Positions 32,882 through 41,942 of a stretch of 64,000 nt of DNA are shown one piece after another. How positions within the stretch are numbered: position 1 is the first letter of the stretch; every line of letters begins with the position of its first letter. The position numbers and the translations under genes were made by a program. Source of the DNA: an uncultured bacterium (GTDB lineage: Bacteria > Cyanobacteriota > Vampirovibrionia > Gastranaerophilales > Gastranaerophilaceae). Location of the stretch: contig CAJMPQ010000003.1 in the NCBI GenBank assembly GCA_905215335.1, positions 178,363 to 242,362 of the forward strand, in the 5' to 3' direction. Under the pieces are notes generated by a model, which saw only the letters and a program-made list of their open reading frames with translations, searched no databases and was not told the origin of the DNA.

Positions 32882-34132
32882 ATGTCAAATTCAGAAAAAA
32901 ACATTTTATTAGTAGGAAAAGGAGCTAACGCTGAAGCGTTAGCAAAAAAGCTCTTTGAGCAAAACCCTGAATATAAAATATATATTGCTCCAGGAAATAA
33001 TAAAGAATCAAACATTTATACAAACATAGATATTCGAGAAGAAGATTCAACAGGACTATTAAAATTCGCTATTGAAAACAAAATAGATCTTACAATTCCA
33101 ACATCAGAAAAAGCCATAAATTCTGACATTGTAACATTTTTCTTAGCCAATGGACAAAATATATTTGGACCAACTAAAGATGCGGCACTACTGTCTTTAG
33201 AAAAATCTATTGGAAAAAAAATATTATATAAAATACATGCTCAAACTTCTAAATTTGGGATATTTGATAAACAACAACAAGCAGAAGATTACTTAAAAAC
33301 TGCGAATTTTCCAATAACAATAAAATGCGGTCATACAGAAGATCTTGAAAACAGATTAGTCTGCAACACAATAAGTTTAGCTAGAGAATTTCTAACAAAT
33401 TTAACTGCTAAGAATTCAGAAAATATATTAATTGAAGAATTTGTTTATGGCAAAACTTTTACAGTATATTACATAACCGATGGGTATACAGCTCTTCCAA
33501 TAACATCTGTTGCAGATTTTAAATTTATGGAAGACGGAGATGGCGGAATTTTAACAAACGGAATTGGATGCTATGCTCCAGATTTCAAAATTTCTCAAAT
33601 AATATATGACAGATTAAATAATATAATCAAGAATACACTTTCTGTTCTCGACAAAAATGGGAATCCATACATAGGAATTATTGGAATTGAATGTACTTTA
33701 ACAGGAGAAGATAAATTCTATGTAAATGAGTTCAAACCATTTTTCCAAAACCACGATGCAACAACCATCTTAAACTTATTAGATGAAAATTTAATTCAAG
33801 TATTTTTTGCGTGTATTAATGGATTTTTCTCAGATGAATATGAAACATTAAAAACGAACTCTTATACATCAGCTGCAATAACAGTTATGGCAAAACAGCA
33901 CAACAAAAAAATTACGGGCTTGGATAGCATTGAAGACCTTGATAATGTTGATTTCATACAGGTTAATCAAACAAACAATGGTCAATATTTAACAACAAAA
34001 GGTGAAATCTTTACTCTTACAAGAAAAGCAAATACATTATCTCGGGCAATTAATAATTTATATGAGGATTTGGAAGAAATCCAATTTGAAGGAATTAAAT
34101 ATCGTAAAGATTTAGGCAAATACGTATATTAA
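32882..34132 (+). CDS. Degenerate PurD-like ATP-grasp protein
   Basis: A 416-residue protein with the size and fold order of phosphoribosylamine-glycine ligase. An N-terminal Rossmann start (ILLVGKGANAEALAKKL) is followed by IFGPTKDAALLSLEKSIGK, ILIEEFVYGKTFTVYYI and the C-terminal hybrid domain. Key residues differ. The GREHAL-type N-terminal motif is GANAEAL, and the ATP-grasp metal motif ExNxRFGDPE reads EFKPFFQNHD (residues 283-292). There the metal-binding Asn is replaced by Lys285 and the Arg and Asp are also lost. It is therefore unlikely to be an active PurD; it may be a pseudoenzyme or act on another substrate. Its start looks leaderless. Confidence 0.75.
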   Translation: MSNSEKNILLVGKGANAEALAKKLFEQNPEYKIYIAPGNNKESNIYTNIDIREEDSTGLLKFAIENKIDLTIPTSEKAINSDIVTFFLANGQNIFGPTKDAALLSLEKSIGKKILYKIHAQTSKFGIFDKQQQAEDYLKTANFPITIKCGHTEDLENRLVCNTISLAREFLTNLTAKNSENILIEEFVYGKTFTVYYITDGYTALPITSVADFKFMEDGDGGILTNGIGCYAPDFKISQIIYDRLNNIIKNTLSVLDKNGNPYIGIIGIECTLTGEDKFYVNEFKPFFQNHDATTILNLLDENLIQVFFACINGFFSDEYETLKTNSYTSAAITVMAKQHNKKITGLDSIEDLDNVDFIQVNQTNNGQYLTTKGEIFTLTRKANTLSRAINNLYEDLEEIQFEGIKYRKDLGKYVY

Positions 34133-34205
34133 TTATTTTATAGCCTTTTTTATTTAAGTTAACCAGATATGTTGAAATTTTATAATTTATCATTAGATAA
34201 ATTGT

Positions 34206-35291
34206 ATGGAGTATAGTAGTGTAAAAAATTATTATGAAATACTTGGCGTAAATGTAGATTCAACAACTACAGAAATTAAATCTGCGTACAGAAAATTAGC
34301 ACGAAAATACCACCCCGATATAAATAAAGCTCCAGAAGCTATTGAAAAATTTAAAAAAATCACAGAAGCTTACGAAACTCTTTCCAATCCTCAAAAAAGA
34401 GAGCAATATAACATTTTAAAAGGATTTTTTAAATCTGAAACGCAAAAAACATCTTCACAAAAAGCTGAAGAAGAATATAGAGAAAGTAAAAAGAAAAATT
34501 ACACTTCAGACAACATTAAAGAGAATCCCCCAAAAACACAATCAACAACTCAAAAACAGACATCAAATAATACTTACAAAAAGAAAGATTCTATATTCAA
34601 AGCTATAAAATTATTTTTATTAAAACTAAAAAGAAATAAAATAAAAAAAGAAAATAATAAGCCCCAAAAAGGTGATAACATAACCTCCGAAGTTTCAATA
34701 ACCCCGGAAGAAGTAATTACAGGCAGTAAAAGGATTATTAATGTATTAACAACACAAACATGCCCGCACTGTTATGGACACAAGTTCGTAAATGGCGGAA
34801 AATGTTCCTATTGTTCTGGCAAAGGTGAAATTTCTAAAAGAAAGAAAATCACAGTTACAATCCCAAAAGGAGTAAAAGATGGTGCAAAACTACGACTAAA
34901 GGGTGAAGGTGCTTCCGGTAAAAACGGAGGACCTTGCGGAGACTTGTATATAATTATAAAACTTGAAACAACTCACAAACTTCATTTTGATAAATTGAAT
35001 ATATATTTCAATGTACCAATAACTCCATACGAAGCAGCTTTAGGAGAAGAAATTACAATTCCAACATTCGACGGAAAAATCAAACTTAAATTACCACAAA
35101 ATACTTGTTCAGGACAAAAATTCAGAATTGCAAAACAAGGGATTAAAAAGAACGGTAAAGTTGGAGATTTAATTATTACTGTTAGTATTGAATTTTCTCA
35201 TGATTTGTCAGATGATGAAATTAAGTTATATCAAAAACTTAAAAACTTGTCTAAAGATAATGTGAGAAAGAATTTATACAATGAACAATAA
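34206..35291 (+). CDS. J-domain chaperone with half zinc finger (DnaJ/CbpA-like)
   Basis: A 361-residue DnaJ-type co-chaperone. The J domain has YYEILGVNVDSTTTEIKSAY and an intact HPD at residues 36-38. A Lys/Ser/Thr-rich linker (about 70-155) replaces the Gly/Phe region. Only two CxxC pairs are present (Cys186/189 and Cys200/203), half of DnaJ's four. The C-terminal substrate domain has VTIPKGVKDGAKLRLKGEG and GDLYIIIKLETTHKLHFD. No ribosome site precedes the ATG. It overlaps queE by 11 nt. Confidence 0.88.
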   Translation: MEYSSVKNYYEILGVNVDSTTTEIKSAYRKLARKYHPDINKAPEAIEKFKKITEAYETLSNPQKREQYNILKGFFKSETQKTSSQKAEEEYRESKKKNYTSDNIKENPPKTQSTTQKQTSNNTYKKKDSIFKAIKLFLLKLKRNKIKKENNKPQKGDNITSEVSITPEEVITGSKRIINVLTTQTCPHCYGHKFVNGGKCSYCSGKGEISKRKKITVTIPKGVKDGAKLRLKGEGASGKNGGPCGDLYIIIKLETTHKLHFDKLNIYFNVPITPYEAALGEEITIPTFDGKIKLKLPQNTCSGQKFRIAKQGIKKNGKVGDLIITVSIEFSHDLSDDEIKLYQKLKNLSKDNVRKNLYNEQ

Positions 35292-35964
35292 TAAAGTTAA
35301 AATTAAAGAAATATTTGCATCAATTCAAGGTGAAGGTCCTGTTGTTGGGTATAAACAAATATTCATAAGATTTTGCTCTTGTAACCTAAAATGTCAATAT
35401 TGTGACACCGATTTTAATGAACTTGAAGCTACTGAATACTCTCCAAATGAATTATTTGAATATATTCAAACAAACTTTGAGCTAAATTCAATCCATTCAA
35501 TTTCATTAACAGGAGGAGAACCTTTATTATCTGTAGAATTTTTAAAAGAATTTCTTCCCCTAATTAAAAATAAAACAAAAATATATCTTGAAACGAATGC
35601 AACATTAACTCAAAATTTAATACCTTTAAAAAACTATATAGATATAATTTCAGCAGACATAAAATTAAAATCATCCACTGGACTTGATACAATTGCACTA
35701 CATAATAAGTTTTTTGAGCAATGCAAAGGTATTGAAACATTTGCTAAAATTGTTTTCGATGAAAATATCACAGCTGAAGAAATTGACAATTGTATTACTT
35801 TGGCAAACTCATATAACATAGAACTTGTTCTTCAGCCTAAAATGATAGATGACAAAATGTCTGTTACTTCTGATTTCTGCAATGAAATATTAGATAAATT
35901 TATAACACAACATAAAAATACAAGACTTATTCCACAAGTACATAAATTTATAAATGTTAGATAA
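35281..35964 (+). CDS. queE: 7-carboxy-7-deazaguanine synthase (radical SAM)
   Basis: A 227-residue radical SAM enzyme of queuosine/7-deazaguanine synthesis. It starts KIKEIFASIQGEGPVVGYKQ, the typical QueE N-terminus. The cluster motif is CSCNLKCQYCDTDF (C-x3-C-x2-C), followed by SLTGGEPLL and a shortened radical SAM barrel. The ATG lies inside the end of the J-domain gene. No other que genes are in the window. A bidirectional terminator follows. Confidence 0.92.
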   Translation: MNNNKVKIKEIFASIQGEGPVVGYKQIFIRFCSCNLKCQYCDTDFNELEATEYSPNELFEYIQTNFELNSIHSISLTGGEPLLSVEFLKEFLPLIKNKTKIYLETNATLTQNLIPLKNYIDIISADIKLKSSTGLDTIALHNKFFEQCKGIETFAKIVFDENITAEEIDNCITLANSYNIELVLQPKMIDDKMSVTSDFCNEILDKFITQHKNTRLIPQVHKFINVR

Positions 35965-35969
35965 TAAAA

Positions 35970-36003
35970 AATAACGATAAGATTATTTCTTATCGTTATT
36001 TTT
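35970..36003. terminator. Bidirectional terminator
   Basis: A 13-bp stem, AATAACGATAAGA (35970-35982) with 35988-36000, and T runs on both sides. Its right arm overlaps the 3' end of the TPR lipoprotein gene. Confidence 0.8.
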
Positions 36004-36507
36004 CATATTTTGCTCTATTTCATCATTAATTTTGTTTGACGATTCTATATCGGCATTTGCGCCATTTAAATCACCGATTTCAATCTTCACACAAGCACGC
36101 ATATTATATGCTGATGTGTCTTTGGGATTGATCTCTAAAGCTTTATTAAAATCTTCAATCGCTCCAAAAGGATCATTCAATTCTGACTTGCAAATACCAC
36201 GCATTACATAAGCCGAACTATCTTGAGGTTTCATTGCTATTAGCTTATTATAATCTTGTAATGCCGATTTTTTATCTCCCATATAACTTTTAATAATTCC
36301 ACTCCAGTAATATAATTCTGCTTCTTTGGGATATTTTTTCATCGCTAAATTACATTTTTCCAAAGCTTCATCATAATTTTTTGAATTAGTTAATGTTCCG
36401 ATTTCAGAAATCACTTTTGTTTTTTCTATATCAGATGCATATGTGTAATTACAGCAACCAAATAACAAACCTAAAATCAATCCAAAAACTAATATAATTT
36501 TTTTCAT
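35983..36507 (-). CDS. TPR-repeat lipoprotein
   Basis: A 174-residue exported protein. The signal MKKIILVFGLILGLLFGC ends in a lipobox-like LLFGC, so lipid attachment is likely. About three to four tetratricopeptide repeats follow (AELYYWSGIIKSYMGDKKSA, SAYVMRGICKSELNDPFGAI, SAYNMRACVKIEIGDLNGA). It ends in a charged tail NMKNNDKK. AAGGA precedes the ATG. TPR proteins scaffold complexes; the partner is unknown. Confidence 0.8.
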   Translation of the reverse strand: MKKIILVFGLILGLLFGCCNYTYASDIEKTKVISEIGTLTNSKNYDEALEKCNLAMKKYPKEAELYYWSGIIKSYMGDKKSALQDYNKLIAMKPQDSSAYVMRGICKSELNDPFGAIEDFNKALEINPKDTSAYNMRACVKIEIGDLNGANADIESSNKINDEIEQNMKNNDKK

Positions 36508-36657
36508 AAAACAAAATCCTTAACCAAAATAAACACGATTAATTATAACATATTTGTAGATTTTGCACCACAATGTATAAACATATGTTAATTGCAAAGA
36601 TAGTGAATTTATAGTACTATATTGACATATTAAGTAGTTAGGAAGGTTTTAAACATT

Positions 36658-37215
36658 ATGGCAATAAGAAAAGTATTACACTATGGTGAACCAACTCTAA
36701 GAGAACCATCTAAAGAAGTTCACAAAGTTTCAAAAAAAATTACAGATTTAGTAAGAGATTTGCTTGACACAATGTATTCCCAAAACGGAGTTGGTTTAGC
36801 TGCTCCTCAAATTGGGGAAAATGTAAGAGTATTCGTTATTGATGTAGCTACAGGTAATGAACCGCTTAATCCTATTGTTTTCATCAACCCTAAAATAATC
36901 AAAAAAAGTGGAGCTATAAAAAGTAACGAAGGTTGTCTAAGTTTTCCAGAAGCATATACTGACGTTAAACGCTATAAAAATGTAATGGTAAAAGCTCTTA
37001 ATGAACACGGCAAACCTTTTGTTTTGGAAGCTAAAGACGGAAGCCTTTTAGCTCGTGCTATTCAACACGAAAACGATCACTTAGATGGAATTTTATTCAT
37101 CGACCACTGTATTAACAGATTTGAAACTGAAGCTGTATTAAAGAAATTTAATCTACCGGATTTAGATCCAGATTTGCTTATTGAAGAAAAAGAATTAGAG
37201 GAAGAATTAAAGTAA
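36658..37215 (+). CDS. def: Peptide deformylase
   Basis: A 185-residue metalloenzyme that removes the formyl group from nascent proteins. All three motifs are intact: NGVGLAAPQIG, EGCLSFP (metal-binding Cys) and QHENDHLDG (HExxH). A TTGACA-type -35 and GGAAGG ribosome site lie upstream. It sits one base before fmt in a def-fmt-aroH operon, the common pairing of formylation and deformylation. Confidence 0.97.
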   Translation: MAIRKVLHYGEPTLREPSKEVHKVSKKITDLVRDLLDTMYSQNGVGLAAPQIGENVRVFVIDVATGNEPLNPIVFINPKIIKKSGAIKSNEGCLSFPEAYTDVKRYKNVMVKALNEHGKPFVLEAKDGSLLARAIQHENDHLDGILFIDHCINRFETEAVLKKFNLPDLDPDLLIEEKELEEELK

Positions 37216-37216
37216 G

Positions 37217-38128
37217 ATGATTAAAGTAGTATTTTTTGGAACTCCGGATATCGGACTAAAATCTTTAGATTATTTAAACAAGTCGGATAATATTGAGATA
37301 TTAGCAGTTGTAACTCAACCTGATAAACCAGCAGGTCGAGGACATAAATTACAAATGTCACCTATCAAAAAATATGCTATTGAAAACAATATTCCGGTAT
37401 TTCAACCAAAATCTATTAGAAAAGAACCTGAAATTCAAGCTGAGTTAAAAAAACTTGAACCGGATTTCTTTGTAACATTTGCATTTGGTCAAATACTATC
37501 TCAAGAAGTACTTGATATTCCAAAATACGAAACAATAAATCTTCACGCATCATTACTACCTAAATATAGAGGAGCAAATCCTATCCAAAGAGCCATCATA
37601 AATGGAGATAAAGAAACTGGGATTTGCACAATGATAACAGAACTAGGCTTAGATTGCGGTGATATTTGTCAAAAACTGGTTATTCCAATCTCTGAAACAA
37701 TGAATTGCGAAGAGCTTTGGAATGAAATAGGGAAAAAATCACCAAAAATGATTGAAGAAACTCTTATTCAATTAAAAAATGGTACACTAACACCTGAAAA
37801 ACAATGTGAAGATGGTGTTTGTATGGCAAATAAATTAACAAAAGAAGAATGTCTAATCGATTGGAATAAATCAAATATACAAATTCATAACTTGGTTAGA
37901 GGAATATGTAGATGCCCAAGTGCATACTTTATCTTCAACAATAAAATAATTAAAGTAATTGAATCTACACCAATAAATGGAAATGGTACAGCTGGAGAAA
38001 TCATTTCATCTTCAAAAGAAGGTATAGATATGGGTTGTGGAGAAGGTTTACTAAGAATTATAAAAGTTAAACCTGAAGGTAAAGGCGAAATGTTAGCTAA
38101 AGATTGGTACAACGGAGTAAAAAAATAA
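37217..38128 (+). CDS. fmt: Methionyl-tRNA formyltransferase
   Basis: A 303-residue enzyme that formylates initiator Met-tRNA. Conserved parts are VVFFGTPDIGLKSLDYL, TQPDKPAGRGHK, NLHASLLPKYRGANPIQRAI (catalytic Asn-His plus SLLPKYRG) and the C-terminal OB-like domain beginning NKLTKEECLIDW. It starts one base after def and ends in a TAATG overlap with the chorismate mutase gene. Confidence 0.97.
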   Translation: MIKVVFFGTPDIGLKSLDYLNKSDNIEILAVVTQPDKPAGRGHKLQMSPIKKYAIENNIPVFQPKSIRKEPEIQAELKKLEPDFFVTFAFGQILSQEVLDIPKYETINLHASLLPKYRGANPIQRAIINGDKETGICTMITELGLDCGDICQKLVIPISETMNCEELWNEIGKKSPKMIEETLIQLKNGTLTPEKQCEDGVCMANKLTKEECLIDWNKSNIQIHNLVRGICRCPSAYFIFNNKIIKVIESTPINGNGTAGEIISSSKEGIDMGCGEGLLRIIKVKPEGKGEMLAKDWYNGVKK

Positions 38129-38478
38129 TGACTTCAAAAGGTATAAGAGGCGCAATCACTGTTGAAAATAACACAGAAGAATCCCTTAAAAATGCGACTT
38201 TAGAACTTTTAACAGAAATGATTTCTTCAAATAATATAAAAAAAGAAGATATTTCTCATGTCATTTTCACAACAACTCCGGATTTAAACGCCGCTTTTCC
38301 TGCTAAATTTGCGCGATTAGACTTAAATTGGAATGACATAGCTATGATGTGTTTTCATGAACTAGATGTTCCCAATTCACTAACTATGTGCCTAAGAATT
38401 CTGATTGTTGTTAACTGTGATAATAATTTCAAACCTAAATTTGTTTATTTAAAAAATGCAGCAACATTAAGAGCTTAA
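38128..38478 (+). CDS. aroH: Chorismate mutase, AroH type
   Basis: A 116-residue monofunctional chorismate mutase of the trimeric AroH class, converting chorismate to prephenate. It aligns by eye with the Bacillus enzyme throughout: GIRGAITVENNTEE (Arg7), TPDLNAAFPAKFAR, MMCFHELDVPNSL (Cys and Glu), CLRILI (Arg) and FVYLKNAATLR (Tyr and Arg). The start is ATG 38128, overlapping the fmt stop as TAATG with GGAG upstream. The class is scarce outside Bacillus-type, cyanobacterial and related groups, and supports the lineage guess. Confidence 0.93.
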   Translation: MTSKGIRGAITVENNTEESLKNATLELLTEMISSNNIKKEDISHVIFTTTPDLNAAFPAKFARLDLNWNDIAMMCFHELDVPNSLTMCLRILIVVNCDNNFKPKFVYLKNAATLRA

Positions 38479-38496
38479 AATTTATAAAATTCCTAT

Positions 38497-38526
38497 AAAA
38501 AAGGCGTTTTAATAAACGCCTTTTTT
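38497..38526. terminator. Bidirectional terminator
   Basis: A perfect 13-bp stem, AAAAAAGGCGTTT (38497-38509) with 38514-38526. It separates aroH from the convergent large protein gene. Confidence 0.85.
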
Positions 38527-38527
38527 A

Positions 38528-40678
38528 TTATATTTTTGTAAATTCTGAAATTGAAGGATCTAACAATCTTCTACCTACATTTTCAAAAGATATTGAACAA
38601 AGGGTTTTATTACCATACTTTATTATTTTCTCAATAACACCACGTCCATATCTTGGATGAGATACACTATCGCCTTGAACAAAATTTATACCATCAGAAC
38701 TTTCCACCTGATTTGGTTCAGCCTCTGCGGGATAAACTGGAACAACAGGAGGTTGCTCATTTATATATGGAGATTCTTGATATTCTCCATCTTCAACTAT
38801 TTCTGCTTCAGGTTCTGATATTGCATCTTCTCCAAACACATCTCCAGCTGGAAGCATTTGATTATCTTCAATAAAATCTAAATCATCCTCTGTCAATGCA
38901 CTATCTTGAGTTGAAAAACCCTCATCAAAAGCCAATTCATCTTCCATTGATAAAGGAGATTCTTCTTGCAAATCGTTAATAGACAAATCTGCATTAACTG
39001 CTTCATTCATTTGCAAAGCTTCAAAAGAAACAGGTTCATCTGCCATAATATTTGCAACAGGTTCTACAATTTGTGGCTGTTGTGGTACAACAACATCTTC
39101 TTCTAAAACCGGATTAGGAGTTGGAATTTCAGGATACTCTATCACAACATCATCAGCTGATTCCTGCACTTCACTACTTAAAGTGGATTCTATAGGCGCA
39201 GGTATAGAATAATCTTCAACAACTTCTATTGGCGGTTGCTCAATTTCTGGAATTGAAGTTTGAGTTGGAGCTGGTGAAGTTTCAGGACTTACAACTTCTG
39301 CTGAACTTTGTTCAATTTCAGTTTCATTAACTTGCTCTACATTTACAGGAGCTATCTGTTGCTCTTTGTTAACAATAGCATCCAATTTTGTGCCATCATC
39401 TTTTCTAACAAGCTCCACATTTTCAGTAATCGGAACAAATTGGAATTTATCACCCATTACATCTTCTTTTGTCAAATCCAAATCTAAATCTGACATATCA
39501 ACAATAAATGGAATACCTTGAGTTAATTTTCCATATACAATACATTCATTTAAGTTTAATTTATTTAAAAATGTATTATAAGATGCAAAATCATGTTGCA
39601 AAGACTGAGGTGCAAACAGCATAATATTTTCTGCATGTGCCTTTAATTCATGTGCATATTTATAAGCATGATTTACTAATAATGTTGTAAATACATGATT
39701 ATTATTTATCAATTGCTTAATCAATTTTTTATCAGAATTGCCATCTGTCAAAGGTACAAAGAAATATATATATTTTTGAACACTGGCCAATGATTTGTGA
39801 ATAAATGAAATTACTTCTTTTTGTAATGATTCATGAATATTCTTCAAATCAATAATAGAACAATTTTTCTCCGCTAATTTTTCATTAAAGACTAAAACTT
39901 CTTCTTTTGTATTAGCAAAAACATTAGCATCACGATATTTCAATAGTTTATTTTTCAACAAAGCCAATTCCGGCATTTGAGTTTCTTTGTATTGATTAGC
40001 TACAACATCAACGAAGTTATCTATCGGTAAAAACTCAAAATCCAATGACTTAATATATTGCTGAACTGCATAAAATATATCTTGGATAACAGCTTTTGTA
40101 GCTGCATCAACTTCCGCCAATTCATAATCAAACAAATAATCTATCATTTCTGAATTAAGAGGAAGCTTAAAATCTTTTGCAAATTCTATTTTTGGAAAAT
40201 CTTCAAATAAATTATTGGTATCAACAATAACACTTTTTTCTTTCATCTGAAATAACTGTCTAACGCAATTTGAGATAAAAGTTGTTTTATTAATATCTTG
40301 CTCAACGAAAACCGTAAAATTACGTTCAAAAATTGAAACATCTAAACTTAACATTTCTTCTTCTTGAGCTAAAGAACCAAATTTTATAGGTGTTTCAATA
40401 GGAAGCAGATCTAATAATTCTTCAGAAGGCAAAAATGACAATTCAGAATTTAAACTAGGAATAGAGCCATCATAATTATCAACAACTCCATCATCTGTAA
40501 ATGTGAATAACAACTTAGCTATTGCAAAACTATTAACACTATCAGATTTCAAATTAACAAACTGAGCAACATAAGATTTTGCACCAGCAGACAAAACAAT
40601 GAATCTTCCAAGAATTGGATTTTCACCCTCGCCATACGATAACTTTACCAAGTTATTCTTAATCTCTAATAATTTCAT
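38528..40678 (-). CDS. Large protein: HerA-like barrel and degenerate ATPase, acidic linker, CarD/UvrD-tail-like C-terminus
   Basis: A 716-residue protein. The first ~100 residues resemble the beta-barrel of HerA-type translocases. Next comes a domain in which the expected Walker A position reads VFVEQDINKTTFISNCVRQL, without GxxGxGK, followed by SVIVDTNNLF. Residues ~430-650 are an acidic, Pro/Glu/Val-rich linker. The last ~55 residues (GDSVSHPRYGRGVIEKIIKY, ISFENVGRRLLDPS) match the tudor-like tail that binds RNA polymerase in UvrD/PcrA and the CarD domain. This suggests a catalytically dead protein tethered to transcription or repair. Domain calls are by eye. Confidence 0.6.
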   Translation of the reverse strand: MKLLEIKNNLVKLSYGEGENPILGRFIVLSAGAKSYVAQFVNLKSDSVNSFAIAKLLFTFTDDGVVDNYDGSIPSLNSELSFLPSEELLDLLPIETPIKFGSLAQEEEMLSLDVSIFERNFTVFVEQDINKTTFISNCVRQLFQMKEKSVIVDTNNLFEDFPKIEFAKDFKLPLNSEMIDYLFDYELAEVDAATKAVIQDIFYAVQQYIKSLDFEFLPIDNFVDVVANQYKETQMPELALLKNKLLKYRDANVFANTKEEVLVFNEKLAEKNCSIIDLKNIHESLQKEVISFIHKSLASVQKYIYFFVPLTDGNSDKKLIKQLINNNHVFTTLLVNHAYKYAHELKAHAENIMLFAPQSLQHDFASYNTFLNKLNLNECIVYGKLTQGIPFIVDMSDLDLDLTKEDVMGDKFQFVPITENVELVRKDDGTKLDAIVNKEQQIAPVNVEQVNETEIEQSSAEVVSPETSPAPTQTSIPEIEQPPIEVVEDYSIPAPIESTLSSEVQESADDVVIEYPEIPTPNPVLEEDVVVPQQPQIVEPVANIMADEPVSFEALQMNEAVNADLSINDLQEESPLSMEDELAFDEGFSTQDSALTEDDLDFIEDNQMLPAGDVFGEDAISEPEAEIVEDGEYQESPYINEQPPVVPVYPAEAEPNQVESSDGINFVQGDSVSHPRYGRGVIEKIIKYGNKTLCSISFENVGRRLLDPSISEFTKI

Positions 40679-40742
40679 CTAAGCCCTCACTCTTTAGCAA
40701 AATTGTACCATGAAAAGTAAAGAAATATGTTAAATTATTAAG

Positions 40743-41336
40743 TTACTTAACATTTACCACATCTTCGAGATTATTATATATATCAATAGTTACAGGACAA
40801 ATTTTTAAATCTCTCTTGACTAAACTTTTGATTGTTTCTTTATAGCACTTTAACATTGCTTTATTTAAACCATCTTCTTCGTTTAAATATTCTCTAACTT
40901 CTTCTAAATAATCTTTATCACGAGTTTTTGGCTCAACCTTATCTGCAAGAAAAATTATTTTTTCAAAATCTGTCATATCAATTTTTCCCAAAGTATGCCA
41001 CCTTATAGCTGATAAAATTTCTTCATCTTCTACTCCGAAATCATTCTTGGCAATAAAAGCACTTACCGGAGCATGCAAAGTTTTGTAATTCATTAACTCA
41101 ACTTTTTCTACGTGTAAATTATTTTCTATAATTTCCATCAATTTTTCATTTGGGAAGCACTTTGCACAATCGTGCAATAAACCAGCCATATAGGCCTTAT
41201 CAGGATTTTGACCAAAACGTTCTGCCAAATCTTTCGCACATTCTGCAGTACCAATAGAGTGAATATATCTTTTTTCACTCAAATTACTTTTTAACCAAGC
41301 TAATAAATCTTCCATACTAATCTTTATATAATTCAT
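40743..41336 (-). CDS. yqeK: YqeK-type HD-domain diadenosine tetraphosphatase
   Basis: A 197-residue HD hydrolase of the YqeK family, which splits diadenosine tetraphosphate into two ADP. It shows SEKRYIHSIGTAECAKDLA, the catalytic GLLHDCAKCF (HD), LHAPVSAFIAK and IRWHTLGK, with a late DKVEPKTRD. It is coupled to nadD, its usual neighbour. With ATG 41336 it overlaps nadD by 20 nt; an ATG at 41315, just after the nadD stop, would remove seven residues and is also possible. Confidence 0.9.
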   Translation of the reverse strand: MNYIKISMEDLLAWLKSNLSEKRYIHSIGTAECAKDLAERFGQNPDKAYMAGLLHDCAKCFPNEKLMEIIENNLHVEKVELMNYKTLHAPVSAFIAKNDFGVEDEEILSAIRWHTLGKIDMTDFEKIIFLADKVEPKTRDKDYLEEVREYLNEEDGLNKAMLKCYKETIKSLVKRDLKICPVTIDIYNNLEDVVNVK

Positions 41337-41907
41337 TTTTTATAATATAATCCTCTACTTCTTTTGTTACCAAACCATCAATAGATTCATTGTTTCGAAT
41401 TTTTGTTCGCAACTCTGTTGATGAAATATCTTTAAAAGGTAATGTCTGAAATTCAAAATCATAACCTTTTAATCTTAAATAATCATACGCTGAAATTTCA
41501 AAATTGTCCTCCCTAACAAAGACGATAAATTTAACCATTTCTTTTAATTTATCTACTTCGTACCAGGTTTCAATCTTTTTAAAAGCATCTGTTCCAATAA
41601 TAAAATATATTTTATTATCAAGCTTGTATAAAGCTTTCAATTCACAAATTGTCAAATAAGTATAAGATTTTCCATCTCTATGATACTCTATGTCAGAAAC
41701 ATCGAACTTGTTATTATTTTGAACAGCTAATTTTACCATATTCAAACGATGTTGAGCCAATGACATATCACAAATTTTATGAGGTGGAATATATGCAGGT
41801 ATAAATAAAAATTTATCAAAATTATATTTATCAACTACATATTGTGCAACTCTTAGATGTGCATTGTGAATAGGATTAAATGTACCTTGAAATACGCATA
41901 ATTTCAT
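41317..41907 (-). CDS. nadD: Nicotinate-nucleotide adenylyltransferase
   Basis: A 196-residue nucleotidyltransferase that makes deamido-NAD. The nucleotide-binding motif is FQGTFNPIHNAHLRVA; IGTDAFKKIETW and the C-terminal ISSTELRTKIR complete the signature. The start at 41907 lies 6 nt after a TGA-TATAAT extended -10. An AGG in the gap is too close to the ATG to serve as a standard ribosome site, so the transcript is probably leaderless. yqeK follows. Confidence 0.95.
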   Translation of the reverse strand: MKLCVFQGTFNPIHNAHLRVAQYVVDKYNFDKFLFIPAYIPPHKICDMSLAQHRLNMVKLAVQNNNKFDVSDIEYHRDGKSYTYLTICELKALYKLDNKIYFIIGTDAFKKIETWYEVDKLKEMVKFIVFVREDNFEISAYDYLRLKGYDFEFQTLPFKDISSTELRTKIRNNESIDGLVTKEVEDYIIKNELYKD

Positions 41908-41922
41908 AACCTGATTATATCA
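41908..41922 (-). promoter_or_regulatory. Extended -10 promoter, leaderless start of nadD
   Basis: Minus-strand TGA-TATAAT (TATAAT at 41919-41914) is followed by CAGGTT and the ATG. This is the clearest member of the leaderless set. It lies in the 35-nt gap after cysK. Confidence 0.65.
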
Positions 41923-41942
41923 CACTATCAATTTATACAAAA

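Noticed and set aside
32882..34132. Plain annotation as functional purD
   Set aside because: The size and fold order fit, but the metal and substrate motif is replaced, so the name would mislead.
34181..34206. Leaderless promoter for the J-domain gene
   Set aside because: A TATAAT exists, but it lies about 20 nt before the ATG, so it does not fit the 6-nt pattern.
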